From the NCBI RefSeq assembly GCF_019801215.1, contig NZ_JAHVJO010000002.1, positions 62,001-126,000 of the forward strand: a DNA stretch of 64,000 nt. The letters run 5' to 3'. Positions 25,742 to 34,357 of this stretch are shown here, piece after piece (positions within the stretch are counted from its first letter, which is position 1; each line of letters begins with the position of its first letter). The notes beneath the pieces are model-generated. The model ran no database searches. It saw nothing but the letters and a program-made list of their open reading frames with translations, and had not been told where the DNA came from. This stretch comes from Fictibacillus nanhaiensis. Lineage in GTDB: Bacteria > Bacillota > Bacilli > Bacillales > Fictibacillaceae. The translations under genes were made by a program, and so were the position numbers.

Positions 25742-27052
25742 TTACGTTGAAAATAGGATGATACGTCCTCTAATCAGAGCAATAATAAAACCTACAATTG
25801 CACCAATCAGAGCTGGGACAAGCCATCCGATTCCTTCTGCATACAACGGGATGACAGAATAGATTTCTTCGATAGGACCAAGCTTTAGCCCAAACGCTTT
25901 TAATCCATCAGCAACCGAAATAAATGCCGTAGCTATGATCGAACCAATGTACACTTCAGAACGTCCTGAAAAGGCTTCATGGAAAAAGGACAACAGAATA
26001 AGCACGATCGCAATTGGATAGATTGCCACCAATACGGGTACAGAGACTTTAATTAACTGACTTAAGCCAAGGTTCGCGACACCAGCACTAAAGATGCTTA
26101 ATGCAAGGATCACATGCTTATAAGGCAATTTAGGGAACATCTTTACGGCAAACTCACCGCAAGCAGTGACAAGACCAACTGACGTAGTCAAACAAGCTAA
26201 AGCCACTGCAAGCCCTAGCAACAAGTTGCCAGGCTGACCAAACAGCTGTGACACGACATTCGTTAAGATTTGGCCACCGTTTTCCGTTGTACCAAGTCCC
26301 TGACTCGTTGCTCCAAGATAAGCTAAAATGCTATAGACTGCTGCAAGACAAATAGCTGCAATTATCCCCGCTTTAATCACCATCTTCGTGACTGTCTCTT
26401 TTTTCATTCCCGGTTTTTTAACAGCTGAAATCACAACAATACCAAATGCTAATGCTCCAAGAGTATCCATCGTTAAATAGCCATCCATGAAACCTTTTAC
26501 GAGGGGACTATTTTGATACTCAGGTGTTGCTTTTCCAAGTGTTCCAACAGGTGATATGATGGCTTTCACAAGTACTGAGCCAATGATCAGCAGCAATAAA
26601 GGTGTTAAAATATTTCCGATTCTGTCCACTAGCTTTGACGGATTTAAAGCAAGCCAGTACGTTAGAGCAAAAAACACAACGGTGAACAAGAAAAGAGGCA
26701 CACCGTTATTCCATCCTTCTGGTAAAAACGGAAGAGCAGCCATCTCGAACGCAACTGTTCCCGTTCTTGGAATTCCAAAGAATGGTCCGATAGCTAAATA
26801 CAGAACAAAAGCAAAAACCAATCCAAATAGAGGGTTTACACGTTCTGTTAATGTTTGCAGTCCTCCGCCTACCCGTGCTAAAGCAATTACTCCTAATAAC
26901 GGAAGACCCACTCCAGTTATAAAGAAGCCAACCATTGATTTCCAGACCATGTCACCTGCTGCCTGACCCAATGCTGGCGGAAAGATTAGATTTCCAGCTC
27001 CAAAAAACAATGCGAACAACATTAATCCCACTGAGAGTGTTCGTTTCTCCAT
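25742..27052 (-). CDS. brnQ: Branched-chain amino acid permease BrnQ
   Basis: 436-residue transporter with about 12 transmembrane helices of the LIVCS family (sodium- or proton-coupled leucine/isoleucine/valine uptake). The family N-terminus 'SVGLMLFALFFGAGNLIFPP' (about 6-25), 'PFFGIPRTGTVAFE' and 'ACLTTSVGLVTACGEF' are all visible and the length is normal. Monocistronic, with its own terminator and an AGAGGAGG ribosome binding site. No T-box, CodY-like or leader structure was recognised upstream. A perfect Spo0A-box-like 9-mer (27098-27106) lies 46 bp before the start. Confidence 0.95.
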   Translation of the reverse strand: MEKRTLSVGLMLFALFFGAGNLIFPPALGQAAGDMVWKSMVGFFITGVGLPLLGVIALARVGGGLQTLTERVNPLFGLVFAFVLYLAIGPFFGIPRTGTVAFEMAALPFLPEGWNNGVPLFLFTVVFFALTYWLALNPSKLVDRIGNILTPLLLLIIGSVLVKAIISPVGTLGKATPEYQNSPLVKGFMDGYLTMDTLGALAFGIVVISAVKKPGMKKETVTKMVIKAGIIAAICLAAVYSILAYLGATSQGLGTTENGGQILTNVVSQLFGQPGNLLLGLAVALACLTTSVGLVTACGEFAVKMFPKLPYKHVILALSIFSAGVANLGLSQLIKVSVPVLVAIYPIAIVLILLSFFHEAFSGRSEVYIGSIIATAFISVADGLKAFGLKLGPIEEIYSVIPLYAEGIGWLVPALIGAIVGFIIALIRGRIILFST

Positions 27053-27253
27053 TTTATTTACCTCCTCTGTGGTATTCCTATATAAAATTTATCGAATTTT
27101 GTCGAAATTATTTAATTTCCATATGTATTTGTAACACGATTATCGATTGGAGTCAATATTCAGATATATGAATTTTCTAATAAATGATAATAATGACTAA
27201 ACGGTCATAGAGAAGCGATAAAGAAAGAGTGAAAATCTCAGAAACTTAACAAA

Positions 27254-27298
27254 AAAGAGTGACGCCAAAAGTATTAATCCTTCTGGAGTCACTCTTTT
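27254..27298 (-). terminator. Terminator after the spore lipoprotein gene
   Basis: AAAGAGTGAC/GTCACTCTTT stem (10 bp) with a long loop; T-rich on the minus strand after the second arm. The remaining spacer (27053-27253) shows no gene. Confidence 0.8.
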
Positions 27299-27308
27299 TA
27301 TTCATGAA

Positions 27309-27842
27309 TTAACGGTTTGTTGGGAAAATACGGCGAACCGTTTCATTAAACTCTTTTGCAAAGCCTGAAACTGGATTTCCTTTGTCGATCTCATCCGCAT
27401 ATCCTTGCATACGATCCGTAAAATCAGGGTTCGTTGAAACAAACACGTCATTAATATCCGAATCTGTATTTCTTACAGTGTCTGCGATCATTCTTTCCAT
27501 TTCTTTTGTAAGCTTCATACTTTCGTCGCCCTTAAGCGTCGCAGCTACATACGCATTGTTATCCGTTACGATAACTGTTGCATCCTCTACGTCTTTTAAA
27601 TCAGTTACTTTGTCTGCCGCTTTGTCAGCTACATCCATCCGTGAATTTTCATTAATCCCGTCATTGTTCATGCCCATATTCATGTCCATGTCCATGTCAC
27701 GGTCTCCGCGATTATTGTAGTTCACGTCAGTCAAATTGTCGCGCGCTTCTTCTCCCATGTCCCTATCGTTGTTCATATTACAAGCCCCAAGAAAAGAAGA
27801 AAGCATTACTGCCATTGATGTAACTAATATTGCCTTTTTCAT
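27309..27842 (-). CDS. YhcN/YlaJ-family sporulation lipoprotein
   Basis: About 177 residues. It has a signal peptide with lipobox (SSFLGAC, Cys about 21), a low-complexity Asn/Asp/Met/Arg region (about 22-75) and a C-terminal domain with 'DLKDVEDATVIVTDNNAYVAATL' and 'VSTNPDFTDRM', typical of YhcN/YlaJ proteins of the spore inner membrane and cortex region. The start is ATG 27842. The frame is open to a GTG at 27854, but that GTG lies in the AAAGGAG site. Length is typical of the family. Role in sporulation or germination is inferred from the family. Confidence 0.88.
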   Translation of the reverse strand: MKKAILVTSMAVMLSSFLGACNMNNDRDMGEEARDNLTDVNYNNRGDRDMDMDMNMGMNNDGINENSRMDVADKAADKVTDLKDVEDATVIVTDNNAYVAATLKGDESMKLTKEMERMIADTVRNTDSDINDVFVSTNPDFTDRMQGYADEIDKGNPVSGFAKEFNETVRRIFPTNR

Positions 27843-27986
27843 TTTAGATGACACTCCTTTAATAAATTTTTGACTGTCATCTTATAAAATTTGTTCTTAC
27901 GAGAGAAAATATACATGGAACTAAATTTAAGCCACTGTCATTTTATTGATACTTCTGTAATCGCAAAATTATCTGCTTTTCTATAT

Positions 27987-28018
27987 AAAAAAATCGTCTC
28001 CAGTTAGGAAACGATTTT
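27987..28018 (-). terminator. Terminator after the dedA gene
   Basis: AAATCGTCTCC paired with GGAAACGATTT, followed by T on the minus strand; overlaps the last base of the DedA stop codon. Confidence 0.8.
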
Positions 28019-28631
28019 ATTTAAACCACTCATTTGAATATGTGCTTTTATTTTTCGGTTTAAAAATGATCCATGCAATCAAACCTAGGGCTATCAATAA
28101 GAAAGCGTAGGTGCCGACCCGATGGATAATGTCCATAACAATAGCCCATCTCCCTGCAAGCTGATTGCCTATCACGATAAAGAAAGAACACCAAAAGATC
28201 GCTCCGCTGTATGCATAAACAGCAAACTGCCTAAAAGGTAACGAATACATTCCGGCAAAATAGGCTGTGAGATGTCTGATGCCTGGAATAAAGTACCCAA
28301 AGAAAAGTGCTGTTTTTCCGTATTTTGTAAAAAAATGCTGAGTCTTATTAATTTTATCCTCAGATATTCCAAATTTTGGTCCTAATTTATACAACAATGG
28401 TTTTCCGCATATTGTTCCGAAATAATAGCTTCCCGTTATACCTGTTAGCGCTCCCAAAAATGCACTCAAAACAGCTGGAACGGCTGGCAGGTCACCCATA
28501 AAAATAAAATAACCTACTGTAGCCAAAAGGATTTCATCTGGAATAGGCATTCCAATGATACCTAAGGCCAGTAATAGAAAAATACCTAAATAGCTATATT
28601 GATAAATAATATTTACTAAGTCAAATTCCAC
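28017..28631 (-). CDS. DedA-family membrane protein
   Basis: About 204 residues, four to five hydrophobic segments. Family motifs include 'GMPIPDEILLATVGYF' (E of the conserved PxPxE, about 30-45), 'GALTGITGSYYFGTICGK' and 'FGYFIPGIRHLTAYFAGM' (the F/G-x-R-x-x-P-type motif, here PGIRH, about 110-127). DedA/VTT proteins act as lipid scramblases or flippases for undecaprenyl phosphate and phospholipids. Start is uncertain: ATG 28667 lacks a site, while a GTG at 28631 after TTGGTGAC gives MEFDLVNII and is preferred. Single gene. Confidence 0.88.
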   Translation of the reverse strand: MEFDLVNIIYQYSYLGIFLLLALGIIGMPIPDEILLATVGYFIFMGDLPAVPAVLSAFLGALTGITGSYYFGTICGKPLLYKLGPKFGISEDKINKTQHFFTKYGKTALFFGYFIPGIRHLTAYFAGMYSLPFRQFAVYAYSGAIFWCSFFIVIGNQLAGRWAIVMDIIHRVGTYAFLLIALGLIAWIIFKPKNKSTYSNEWFK

Positions 28632-28766
28632 GACGTCACCAACTTCTTTTTTTACACCTTCTACCATTGTAACGATAATTTAGGGTATTTGGGAAGGGGG
28701 AAACAAAAATAAATACCTTAAAAAGGTTTGTCTATTTAACATATGCAAGGTTGGACGAGAGGGATA

Positions 28767-29282
28767 CTATTTCATTATTAAAGAAAGGTTTTCCCAACCA
28801 AAACACTCTTCAGCTAATTGCTGATCACCAATAGAGATCGTCTCTTCATCTATTTTGATACCACCGAGTGAGACATATACACGTTTTGCTGGATTGTCTT
28901 TTAAAACCCATACGATTAGACTTTTCTTCTCATTGGTAAGTAACGCTTCACTAAATTTCTTCAACAACTGTGTTCCATAGCCTTTCCGTTGAACAGATTT
29001 TACTAAATAGAAGGCATAAACTTCGCTATCAAATGAGTCATGACTACGTGCATTTCCTCCAGAAATAAATCCACATAGAATATTATTTTTATCTTCTAAA
29101 ACGAAAACAATATGAGAAGGTCCTTGAGAGAGCCATTCTTTCCATCTCTCTTCTCTCTCCCTTACAGACATGTTATTTAAATAAGCCGAATCGATAAGCC
29201 CTTTATAAGATTGTTGCCAGCTGTCGACGTGAACTTTAGCTATATGGGCAGCATCTTCTACGACAGCACGTCTAATCTTCAT
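28767..29282 (-). CDS. GNAT family N-acetyltransferase
   Basis: 171 residues with a full GNAT fold: N-terminal 'MKIRRAVVEDAAHIAKVHVDSWQQSYKG' region, 'VLEDKNNILCGFISGG', and the acetyl-CoA loop 'VQRKGYGTQLLKKF' (Q/R-x-x-G-x-G, about 100-113). It is most like the single-domain acetyltransferases of unknown substrate common in Bacillus. The start codon is ATG behind GAGGTGA. It lies 90 bp downstream of the NIF3-like gene on the same strand. Confidence 0.85.
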   Translation of the reverse strand: MKIRRAVVEDAAHIAKVHVDSWQQSYKGLIDSAYLNNMSVREREERWKEWLSQGPSHIVFVLEDKNNILCGFISGGNARSHDSFDSEVYAFYLVKSVQRKGYGTQLLKKFSEALLTNEKKSLIVWVLKDNPAKRVYVSLGGIKIDEETISIGDQQLAEECFGWENLSLIMK

Positions 29283-29372
29283 GATGTCACCTCACTAGGA
29301 AATATTTTGCAAAGTTCTCGTTAACACAAAGAAATACTCCTTTTTCAAAATTAGGAGGACTTGATTTATTTC

Positions 29373-30287
29373 CTATACCCACCATTTCTCCTGAGGGATT
29401 AAGGTAACAGGAATATGAAACTGCTCTTCAAACCACGGTTTCAACTGAGACGCGTGAACCAAATATTCAGATGCTGAATGCGATACCCCAATCAAACTCA
29501 TAGTCGTAGTCTCGATGTATTCTCTCATTTCATCATATTTTTTCTTTCCATATTCAGTGTCAATATGGCAGTGTACCTCACCTGTTACGTAGGCTTGAGC
29601 ACCAAGCTCTTCTGCTTCTTTCATCACATCAACTTTATCTCCGCAACCTGCTGCTATTGCGATCTTTGTAATACTTGTTTGAGATGGCCCCTCAACATCC
29701 GCATAAGGAATTTGAAAGATCTCTTTTGATTTCGTTATAAGAGCTTCAGTAGAGGTAGCCGGAACCTCGCAGATCACTCCACAAGCTCCTTTATCGTCCT
29801 TAAAAAATTCAGTGATCACTCTTGCACCAAACGCTTCTGCCATTGCATCACTCGTACTAATGGTCCTTGAATAATCAAGAGGAACATGTAGGGTAAAGAC
29901 CGATAAACCTTTTTCCTTCATCTGACGAATATATGCAGAAGGGATAGGAACAAACCCTTTCCCCCACTCTCCCCTCGGATCACCACATTCCATTACAAGC
30001 GGATGGTGCATGAATAATAAATCACCAGGCTCACTCTCGGAAATAAACCGAGTTAATACCTCAACTGTTGGAAATACTGCTAAAAAAATGCGACCTACCT
30101 CTTCTTGACCTTTCAACATCAAGCCGTTAAACAATTGGGTAAACTCCTGCTCAAATTCTTCTCGCCAAGAAAATCCGATTGGATCATACACCATAGGAAT
30201 AAAGCGGCTGAACGCAGGGTCCGTTCCTATTTCTCTGTATCGAAAAAGGCTATCGATCGTTTGATCTATTTTACGTAAATTTGCCAT
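29373..30287 (-). CDS. NIF3-like dinuclear metal-centre protein
   Basis: 304-residue member of the NIF3/DUF34 family, hexameric proteins with a two-metal site. Candidate ligands are visible: 'FMHHPLVME' (His pair, about 93-101), 'VFTLHVPLDYS' (His and Asp, about 131-141) and a C-terminal 'YVTGEVHCHI' and 'GVSHSASE'. It lies directly after a GNAT gene: its ATG is the base after the GNAT stop and its ribosome binding site is inside that gene, so the two are translationally coupled. It differs from the YqfO-type NIF3 found with rpoD genes in Bacillus, which carries an inserted domain. Biological role unknown. Confidence 0.85.
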   Translation of the reverse strand: MANLRKIDQTIDSLFRYREIGTDPAFSRFIPMVYDPIGFSWREEFEQEFTQLFNGLMLKGQEEVGRIFLAVFPTVEVLTRFISESEPGDLLFMHHPLVMECGDPRGEWGKGFVPIPSAYIRQMKEKGLSVFTLHVPLDYSRTISTSDAMAEAFGARVITEFFKDDKGACGVICEVPATSTEALITKSKEIFQIPYADVEGPSQTSITKIAIAAGCGDKVDVMKEAEELGAQAYVTGEVHCHIDTEYGKKKYDEMREYIETTTMSLIGVSHSASEYLVHASQLKPWFEEQFHIPVTLIPQEKWWV

Positions 30288-30716
30288 CTATTCTTCATTC
30301 CTTCCATTCGTAAAATAGATAATTTCCGGATCTCCTTCATCTAAATTGTCAACAAATCCACTTTTTATAAAATCGCTTGCTGTGAAAACTTGCTGCATCG
30401 CTATGTTCGACTGATTGGTAGAAGAGAAAACTTTTTGAGTCGGTGAATGTTCAGCCATATATTTAAGCAATGACTTAGCGTAGCCTTTTCTTTGATGAGA
30501 GGGCTTAATCATAACGAGGGAAATGAAACAGCACTCAAAAAAATGCGTGTGGTACAATAAAAAACCTGCGAGTTCAGAATCTGAAAAAACGAGCACACAT
30601 TGATTCTGTCCAATCGCCTCTTTTATTTCTTCTTTTCTTCGGTCACTTCCAATCATTTCTTTATCTACTAATATAATCTCTTCCAAATCATGATCATTTG
30701 CTAACCTTATGTCCAT
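30288..30716 (-). CDS. GNAT family N-acetyltransferase, coupled to the NIF3-like gene
   Basis: About 142 residues. It is a GNAT fold with 'VFSDSELAGFLLYH', 'VMIKPSHQRKGYAKSLLKY' (acetyl-CoA loop, about 73-91) and 'FTASDFIKSGFVDN'. Start is ATG 30716 after AAAAAGGG; the frame extends to a GTG at 30725 that overlaps that site. The downstream NIF3-like gene begins immediately after its stop. Substrate unknown. Divergent from the yqgV-like gene. Confidence 0.83.
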   Translation of the reverse strand: MDIRLANDHDLEEIILVDKEMIGSDRRKEEIKEAIGQNQCVLVFSDSELAGFLLYHTHFFECCFISLVMIKPSHQRKGYAKSLLKYMAEHSPTQKVFSSTNQSNIAMQQVFTASDFIKSGFVDNLDEGDPEIIYFTNGRNEE

Positions 30717-30799
30717 TATCCACACCCTTTTTTCGTTCTTTCATTTTGATGTCATTTATCCTTTTGCTACAATAGAAAAAAAGAATTGGAGTTGAAATC

Positions 30800-31111
30800 A
30801 TGCCCATTGTCGACATCACTATCATTCCAATCGGTACTGAAACACCGAGTGTCAGTTCTTATGTAGCCGAAATTCAAAAAGTTCTCCAGCAAAACAAGGA
30901 TAAAGTAAACTATCAGCTCACCCCTATGAGTACGTTGATTGAGGGAGAACTTCCTGATCTTTTTCATGTTATACAACAGCTTCACGAAGTTCCGTTCTCA
31001 AAAGGAATCATGCGTGTAGCAACGAACATCCGCATAGATGACCGACGTGATAAAAAATCAACGATGGCAAAAAAACTGCAAGCTGTTGAGCAGAAGATGA
31101 CCCTAGAATAA
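30800..31111 (+). CDS. MTH1187-family thiamine-binding protein (YqgV-like)
   Basis: 103 residues forming the single ferredoxin-like domain of the MTH1187/YkoF family. It begins 'MPIVDITIIPIGTETPSVSSYV' type and contains 'YQLTPMSTLIEGE' (about 47-59) and 'GIMRVATNIRIDDRRD' near the C-terminus. Family members bind thiamine or HMP. The start ATG follows TTGGAGTTG. Monocistronic, followed by a 20-bp periodic repeat. High confidence in the family, low in the exact ligand. Confidence 0.9.
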   Translation: MPIVDITIIPIGTETPSVSSYVAEIQKVLQQNKDKVNYQLTPMSTLIEGELPDLFHVIQQLHEVPFSKGIMRVATNIRIDDRRDKKSTMAKKLQAVEQKMTLE

Positions 31112-31129
31112 ATGTCCAGATGCCGATGC

Positions 31130-31210
31130 GCTCGTAAGTCTCAAAAAATAGCTCGTAAAACTCAACTATCGCTCGTAAAACTCAACTATCGCTCGTAAAA
31201 CCAAAATTTC
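31130..31210. repeat. Four tandem 20-21-bp units (GCTCGTAAAACTCAACTATC)
   Basis: Units begin at 31130, 31151, 31171 and 31191 with the start GCTCGTAA. The two central units are identical over 20 bp and the outer two diverge after the first 9-10 bases. They lie in the spacer between the yqgV-like gene and the flotillin gene. Confidence 0.9.
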
Positions 31211-31212
31211 TG

Positions 31213-31262
31213 AAAAAAGCTTACTTAGGTTAGTCCAATCGAACTGCCTGAGTAAGCTTTTC
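31213..31262. terminator. Bidirectional terminator yqgV-like / flotillin
   Basis: AAAGCTTACT/AGTAAGCTTT arms (10 bp) with A-run to the left and T-run to the right, between convergent genes. Confidence 0.8.
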
Positions 31263-31272
31263 CTATCCTATT

Positions 31273-32838
31273 TTATTCTCCTTTTGATGCGGTTACTTCA
31301 CTTTTTTCTTTTGTCCCTACGGCGTGTGGCTCTTTCTTCGCAAAATCGATGCGCAGGTCATCGATGCTTTGACGAATGTTTCCTTTCCCGGAGAAGTTTT
31401 CAAGAAGTTCTTTCACATCAATGCCAGAGGAAGCTTTTAATGATTCTTGCAATGTCGACATTAAGTTCGTCGCATAACCAGTAATTCGATTTGCTCCTCC
31501 ATTTTCGCCCCCACCCGTATCAACAACCGTGATTTTATCAATGTTTGCAAGAGGTGCCGCCACTTGTTTAGCGTATTCTGGCAACATCTTGATCATCATA
31601 TCCATCATGGCTGCCTGACCATACAACTCAAATGCTTCGGCGATCTTTTGCTTTGCTTCCGCTTCTGCCAGACCCTTCAAACGAATAACTTCCGCTTCTG
31701 ATTCACCCTTTGCACGTTCTGCCTCTGCTTTTGAAAGACCTTCAAGACGGACCTTCTCAGCTTCTGCCTTTGCCATCGCTTCAACACGATACTTATGAGC
31801 ATCAGCTTCAGCAACCTGTTTGCGTTTTTCAGCTTCTGCTGCTTGTTCAACCGAATAACGGTCAGCATCTGCTTTCTTTTTAACTTCTGAATCATATTGC
31901 TTTTCTCGGCGCAAAATTTCTTTTTCTTCAAGCTCGATCTGCTTTTGACGTTCAATGATTTTAACTTGCATTTGCTGTTCTGTTACTTCTTGTTTTGATT
32001 TTGCTTCTTCTAGATGATACGCCTGATCAGCACGTGCTTTTGCAATGTCCTGCTCACGACGGAATTCTGCGACCTTTAACTGATTCATCTTTTCAGCTTC
32101 TGCTACTTCTGTCGCGCGGCCTAGCTCAGATTGTTTTGCTTCTTTATCTGCCTCAGCACGTTTGATACGTGTTTCTTTTTCTGCTTCTGCCATTGCCATA
32201 TCCGCATCACGCTTGATTTGAGCAATACGAGGCTTTCCAAGTGCATCTAAATATCCGTTCTTATCACGAAGATCTTTAATAGTGAAGGAAACGATAACAA
32301 GCCCCATTTTTGCAAGGTCTTGAGATGCAACACGTTGAACTTCTTGAGAAAATTTTTCACGATTCTTATAAATCTCTTCAACTGTCATAGAACCTAAGAT
32401 TGAACGCAAATGACCTTCCAATACTTCACGCGCTTCATTTTCCCGGTCTTCTTTTAATTTTCCTAAAAATTGTTCCGCAGCTGTTGCGATTTCACCGATT
32501 GAACTTCCCACTTTGATGATCGCCGTTCCGTCGGCCATAACGGGCACACCTTGCTCTGTATACACTTCTGGCGTTTGAACATCGAGTTTGCTCGTCAATA
32601 AACTCAGTGGTTTTGCTTGTTGAAAAACAGGAAGGACGAACGTACCGCCTCCTCGTACAATTTTGATTCTATTGCCCGACTCATCGATATTGACATTTCT
32701 GCTTCCTAAAAAGCTTCCTGTTACGATCAACGCTTCATCTGGACTTGCTGTACGGTACTTTGTTATAAAAACACTGATAAGAGCTACTACTAAGAATACA
32801 GCAACACCTGCAACAATATATAACGGTGTAAATGGCAT
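31273..32838 (-). CDS. floT: Flotillin (FloT/YuaG-like)
   Basis: 521-residue flotillin, scaffold protein of functional membrane microdomains. It has an N-terminal membrane segment (about 5-27), an SPFH/band-7 domain (about 30-210), and a long Glu/Ala/Lys-rich coiled coil with repeated 'EAEKxxxEAxAKAEAEKVRLEGLSKAEAE' character (about 220-390). The C-terminal oligomerisation region is 'MMDMMIKMLPEYAKQVAAPLANIDKITVVD' type. The NfeD-like gene lies 14 bp upstream on the same strand, as in B. subtilis yuaF-yuaG. A sigma-W promoter as in B. subtilis was not recognised upstream. Confidence 0.95.
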   Translation of the reverse strand: MPFTPLYIVAGVAVFLVVALISVFITKYRTASPDEALIVTGSFLGSRNVNIDESGNRIKIVRGGGTFVLPVFQQAKPLSLLTSKLDVQTPEVYTEQGVPVMADGTAIIKVGSSIGEIATAAEQFLGKLKEDRENEAREVLEGHLRSILGSMTVEEIYKNREKFSQEVQRVASQDLAKMGLVIVSFTIKDLRDKNGYLDALGKPRIAQIKRDADMAMAEAEKETRIKRAEADKEAKQSELGRATEVAEAEKMNQLKVAEFRREQDIAKARADQAYHLEEAKSKQEVTEQQMQVKIIERQKQIELEEKEILRREKQYDSEVKKKADADRYSVEQAAEAEKRKQVAEADAHKYRVEAMAKAEAEKVRLEGLSKAEAERAKGESEAEVIRLKGLAEAEAKQKIAEAFELYGQAAMMDMMIKMLPEYAKQVAAPLANIDKITVVDTGGGENGGANRITGYATNLMSTLQESLKASSGIDVKELLENFSGKGNIRQSIDDLRIDFAKKEPHAVGTKEKSEVTASKGE

Positions 32839-32852
32839 ATGATTTCCTCCAA

Positions 32853-33386
32853 TTAATGAATATAGGTTTGTTCAACTTGTTCGTAAGGCATGACGGATAC
32901 CACACCTTTTTGGATATCGATGATTAAAATTTTCTGTCCTTGTGAGATCGGTGTGTTATCCATGCTCACGGCAGTCTTTGAAATTCGCCCACTGATTCCA
33001 TCGATTAAAATTTCTCCAAATCCATCGGTGGGAACCGTTGTAATGACGGTACCTACTCTTCCCTTTAGATCTTCATCATAATACGCTAATGATTCTTCAG
33101 AAGAACGAATGGGCATCAATACAAAAACATTCAGAAGTGTAACGAGTAAGAGTGAAAGTAAACAGCTAAATACGATGATAAACCAGCTGTTAATCGTGGT
33201 CATTACCTCCATCAAATAACCGGAAGCTGTTCCAATCGTAAAAAAAGACAAAATTAGCGCAGGATGTAAAAAATCCATAGCAGCATCAAGCATGTCACCA
33301 AACAGAATGTAAACAAACGTGATGCACCCAAAAATGATAAAACTTCCTAGATAAATTGTGGATAACGGATACCCAAACAGTTCCAT
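32853..33386 (-). CDS. NfeD-like membrane protein (YuaF-like)
   Basis: About 177 residues with three hydrophobic helices (about 10-90) and a C-terminal OB-fold domain with 'LKGRVGTVITTVPTDGFGEILIDG', the NfeD signature (about 105-130). NfeD proteins partner flotillin and tune membrane microdomains. The downstream neighbour is flotillin, 14 bp away. The start is placed at ATG 33386 (six bases after GGAGAG) instead of the ATG at 33392. The first gene of a two-gene operon. Confidence 0.9.
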   Translation of the reverse strand: MELFGYPLSTIYLGSFIIFGCITFVYILFGDMLDAAMDFLHPALILSFFTIGTASGYLMEVMTTINSWFIIVFSCLLSLLLVTLLNVFVLMPIRSSEESLAYYDEDLKGRVGTVITTVPTDGFGEILIDGISGRISKTAVSMDNTPISQGQKILIIDIQKGVVSVMPYEQVEQTYIH

Positions 33387-33625
33387 GCTCATCTCTCCAG
33401 TACGTTAGACTGTTCAGAAAAAATATAACAATTTCTAAAAAAACAAACCCCCTTGTTGTATTTCTTTAACCATAGCAAAAGGGAAAAGAAAAAAATGTAG
33501 TATTTTGTCGAAGAAGTGGTAAATTCCAATATTGGATTTATATGTAAATTTACGGTCTAACCAATAAAAAGTTTCAGTGTGTTAGAAATTTTTGTATAAT
33601 TTTATCTGAGAAAGGTTGGGGTTAT

Positions 33626-34306
33626 ATGTATGTTGAAAAGTTGTGGGCCCACTTAAAGAAGCGAGAGAACAAAGAAGACGCTGAACAAATGAAGAAATAT
33701 ATGAGAGATCAGTTCGAATATTTCGGATTACGTTCCCCTGTCATGAAAGAAAGTTTTAAGAGTTTTATTAAAGAGAATGGTCTTCCCCATCACGATGATC
33801 TTTTTGGAGTCTTAAAGGAATTGTGGGAAAAACCAGAACGTGAAATGCAATATGCGGGTCTTTCAATTGCTGACAAGCTAAAAAAACACATGAAGAAACA
33901 AGACATTGAGTGGATTGAATACATCATTGTCACAAAAAGCTGGTGGGATACGATTGATCATATTGCTAAAAACATTGCTGGGTATTATTTTAAGGCTTTT
34001 CCTGAAGAAATAAATCCGGTGACAGAACGGTGGATCGCATCAAAAAACATTTGGCTCATGCGTTCGGCTATCTTGTTTCAGTTAGGTTATAAAGAAAAAA
34101 CGGATAAAGAACTTTTAGCATATCTCATTAAAGAGACAAAATATGAACAAAACTTTTTTATCCGTAAAGGCATTGGCTGGGCGCTTCGAGAGTATGCGAA
34201 AGTTAATGAAGACTGGGTTTGGGAATTCGTTCATGATGTAGAGCTGAGCCCGCTGTCTTATAAAGAAGCCATCAAAAATATAAAGAAAACAAAACAACCT
34301 TCGTGA
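33626..34306 (+). CDS. DNA alkylation repair protein (AlkD-like)
   Basis: 226 residues, all-helical HEAT-like repeat protein of the AlkC/AlkD DNA-glycosylase family, which removes positively charged N3/N7-alkylated bases. The signature 'SWWDTIDHIAKNIAG' (about 110-125, with the catalytic Asp and DNA-facing Trp), 'NIWLMRSAILFQLGYK' (about 145-160) and 'FFIRKGIGWALREY' (about 180-193) are all visible. Full length. It is divergent from the flotillin operon and has a terminator at 34314-34357. Confidence 0.92.
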   Translation: MYVEKLWAHLKKRENKEDAEQMKKYMRDQFEYFGLRSPVMKESFKSFIKENGLPHHDDLFGVLKELWEKPEREMQYAGLSIADKLKKHMKKQDIEWIEYIIVTKSWWDTIDHIAKNIAGYYFKAFPEEINPVTERWIASKNIWLMRSAILFQLGYKEKTDKELLAYLIKETKYEQNFFIRKGIGWALREYAKVNEDWVWEFVHDVELSPLSYKEAIKNIKKTKQPS

Positions 34307-34313
34307 TTATACG

Positions 34314-34357
34314 GCTCCCGTAATCGGAAACTTTAAACAGTCCGATAACGGGATTTT
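34314..34357 (+). terminator. Terminator after the alkD-like gene
   Basis: CCCGTAATCGGA paired with TCCGATAACGGG (one bulged base), followed by seven T. Confidence 0.9.

Noticed and set aside
27382-27720. 112-codon plus-strand frame over the spore lipoprotein gene
   Set aside because: Antisense shadow; no ribosome binding site or recognisable product.
31677-31955. 92-codon frame antiparallel/out of frame within flotillin
   Set aside because: A by-product of the Glu/Ala/Lys-rich repeats of the flotillin coiled coil.
33393-33460. Search for a sigma-W promoter before nfeD-floT, as in B. subtilis
   Set aside because: A CGTA is present, but no TGAAAC-like -35 lies at 16-17 bases.
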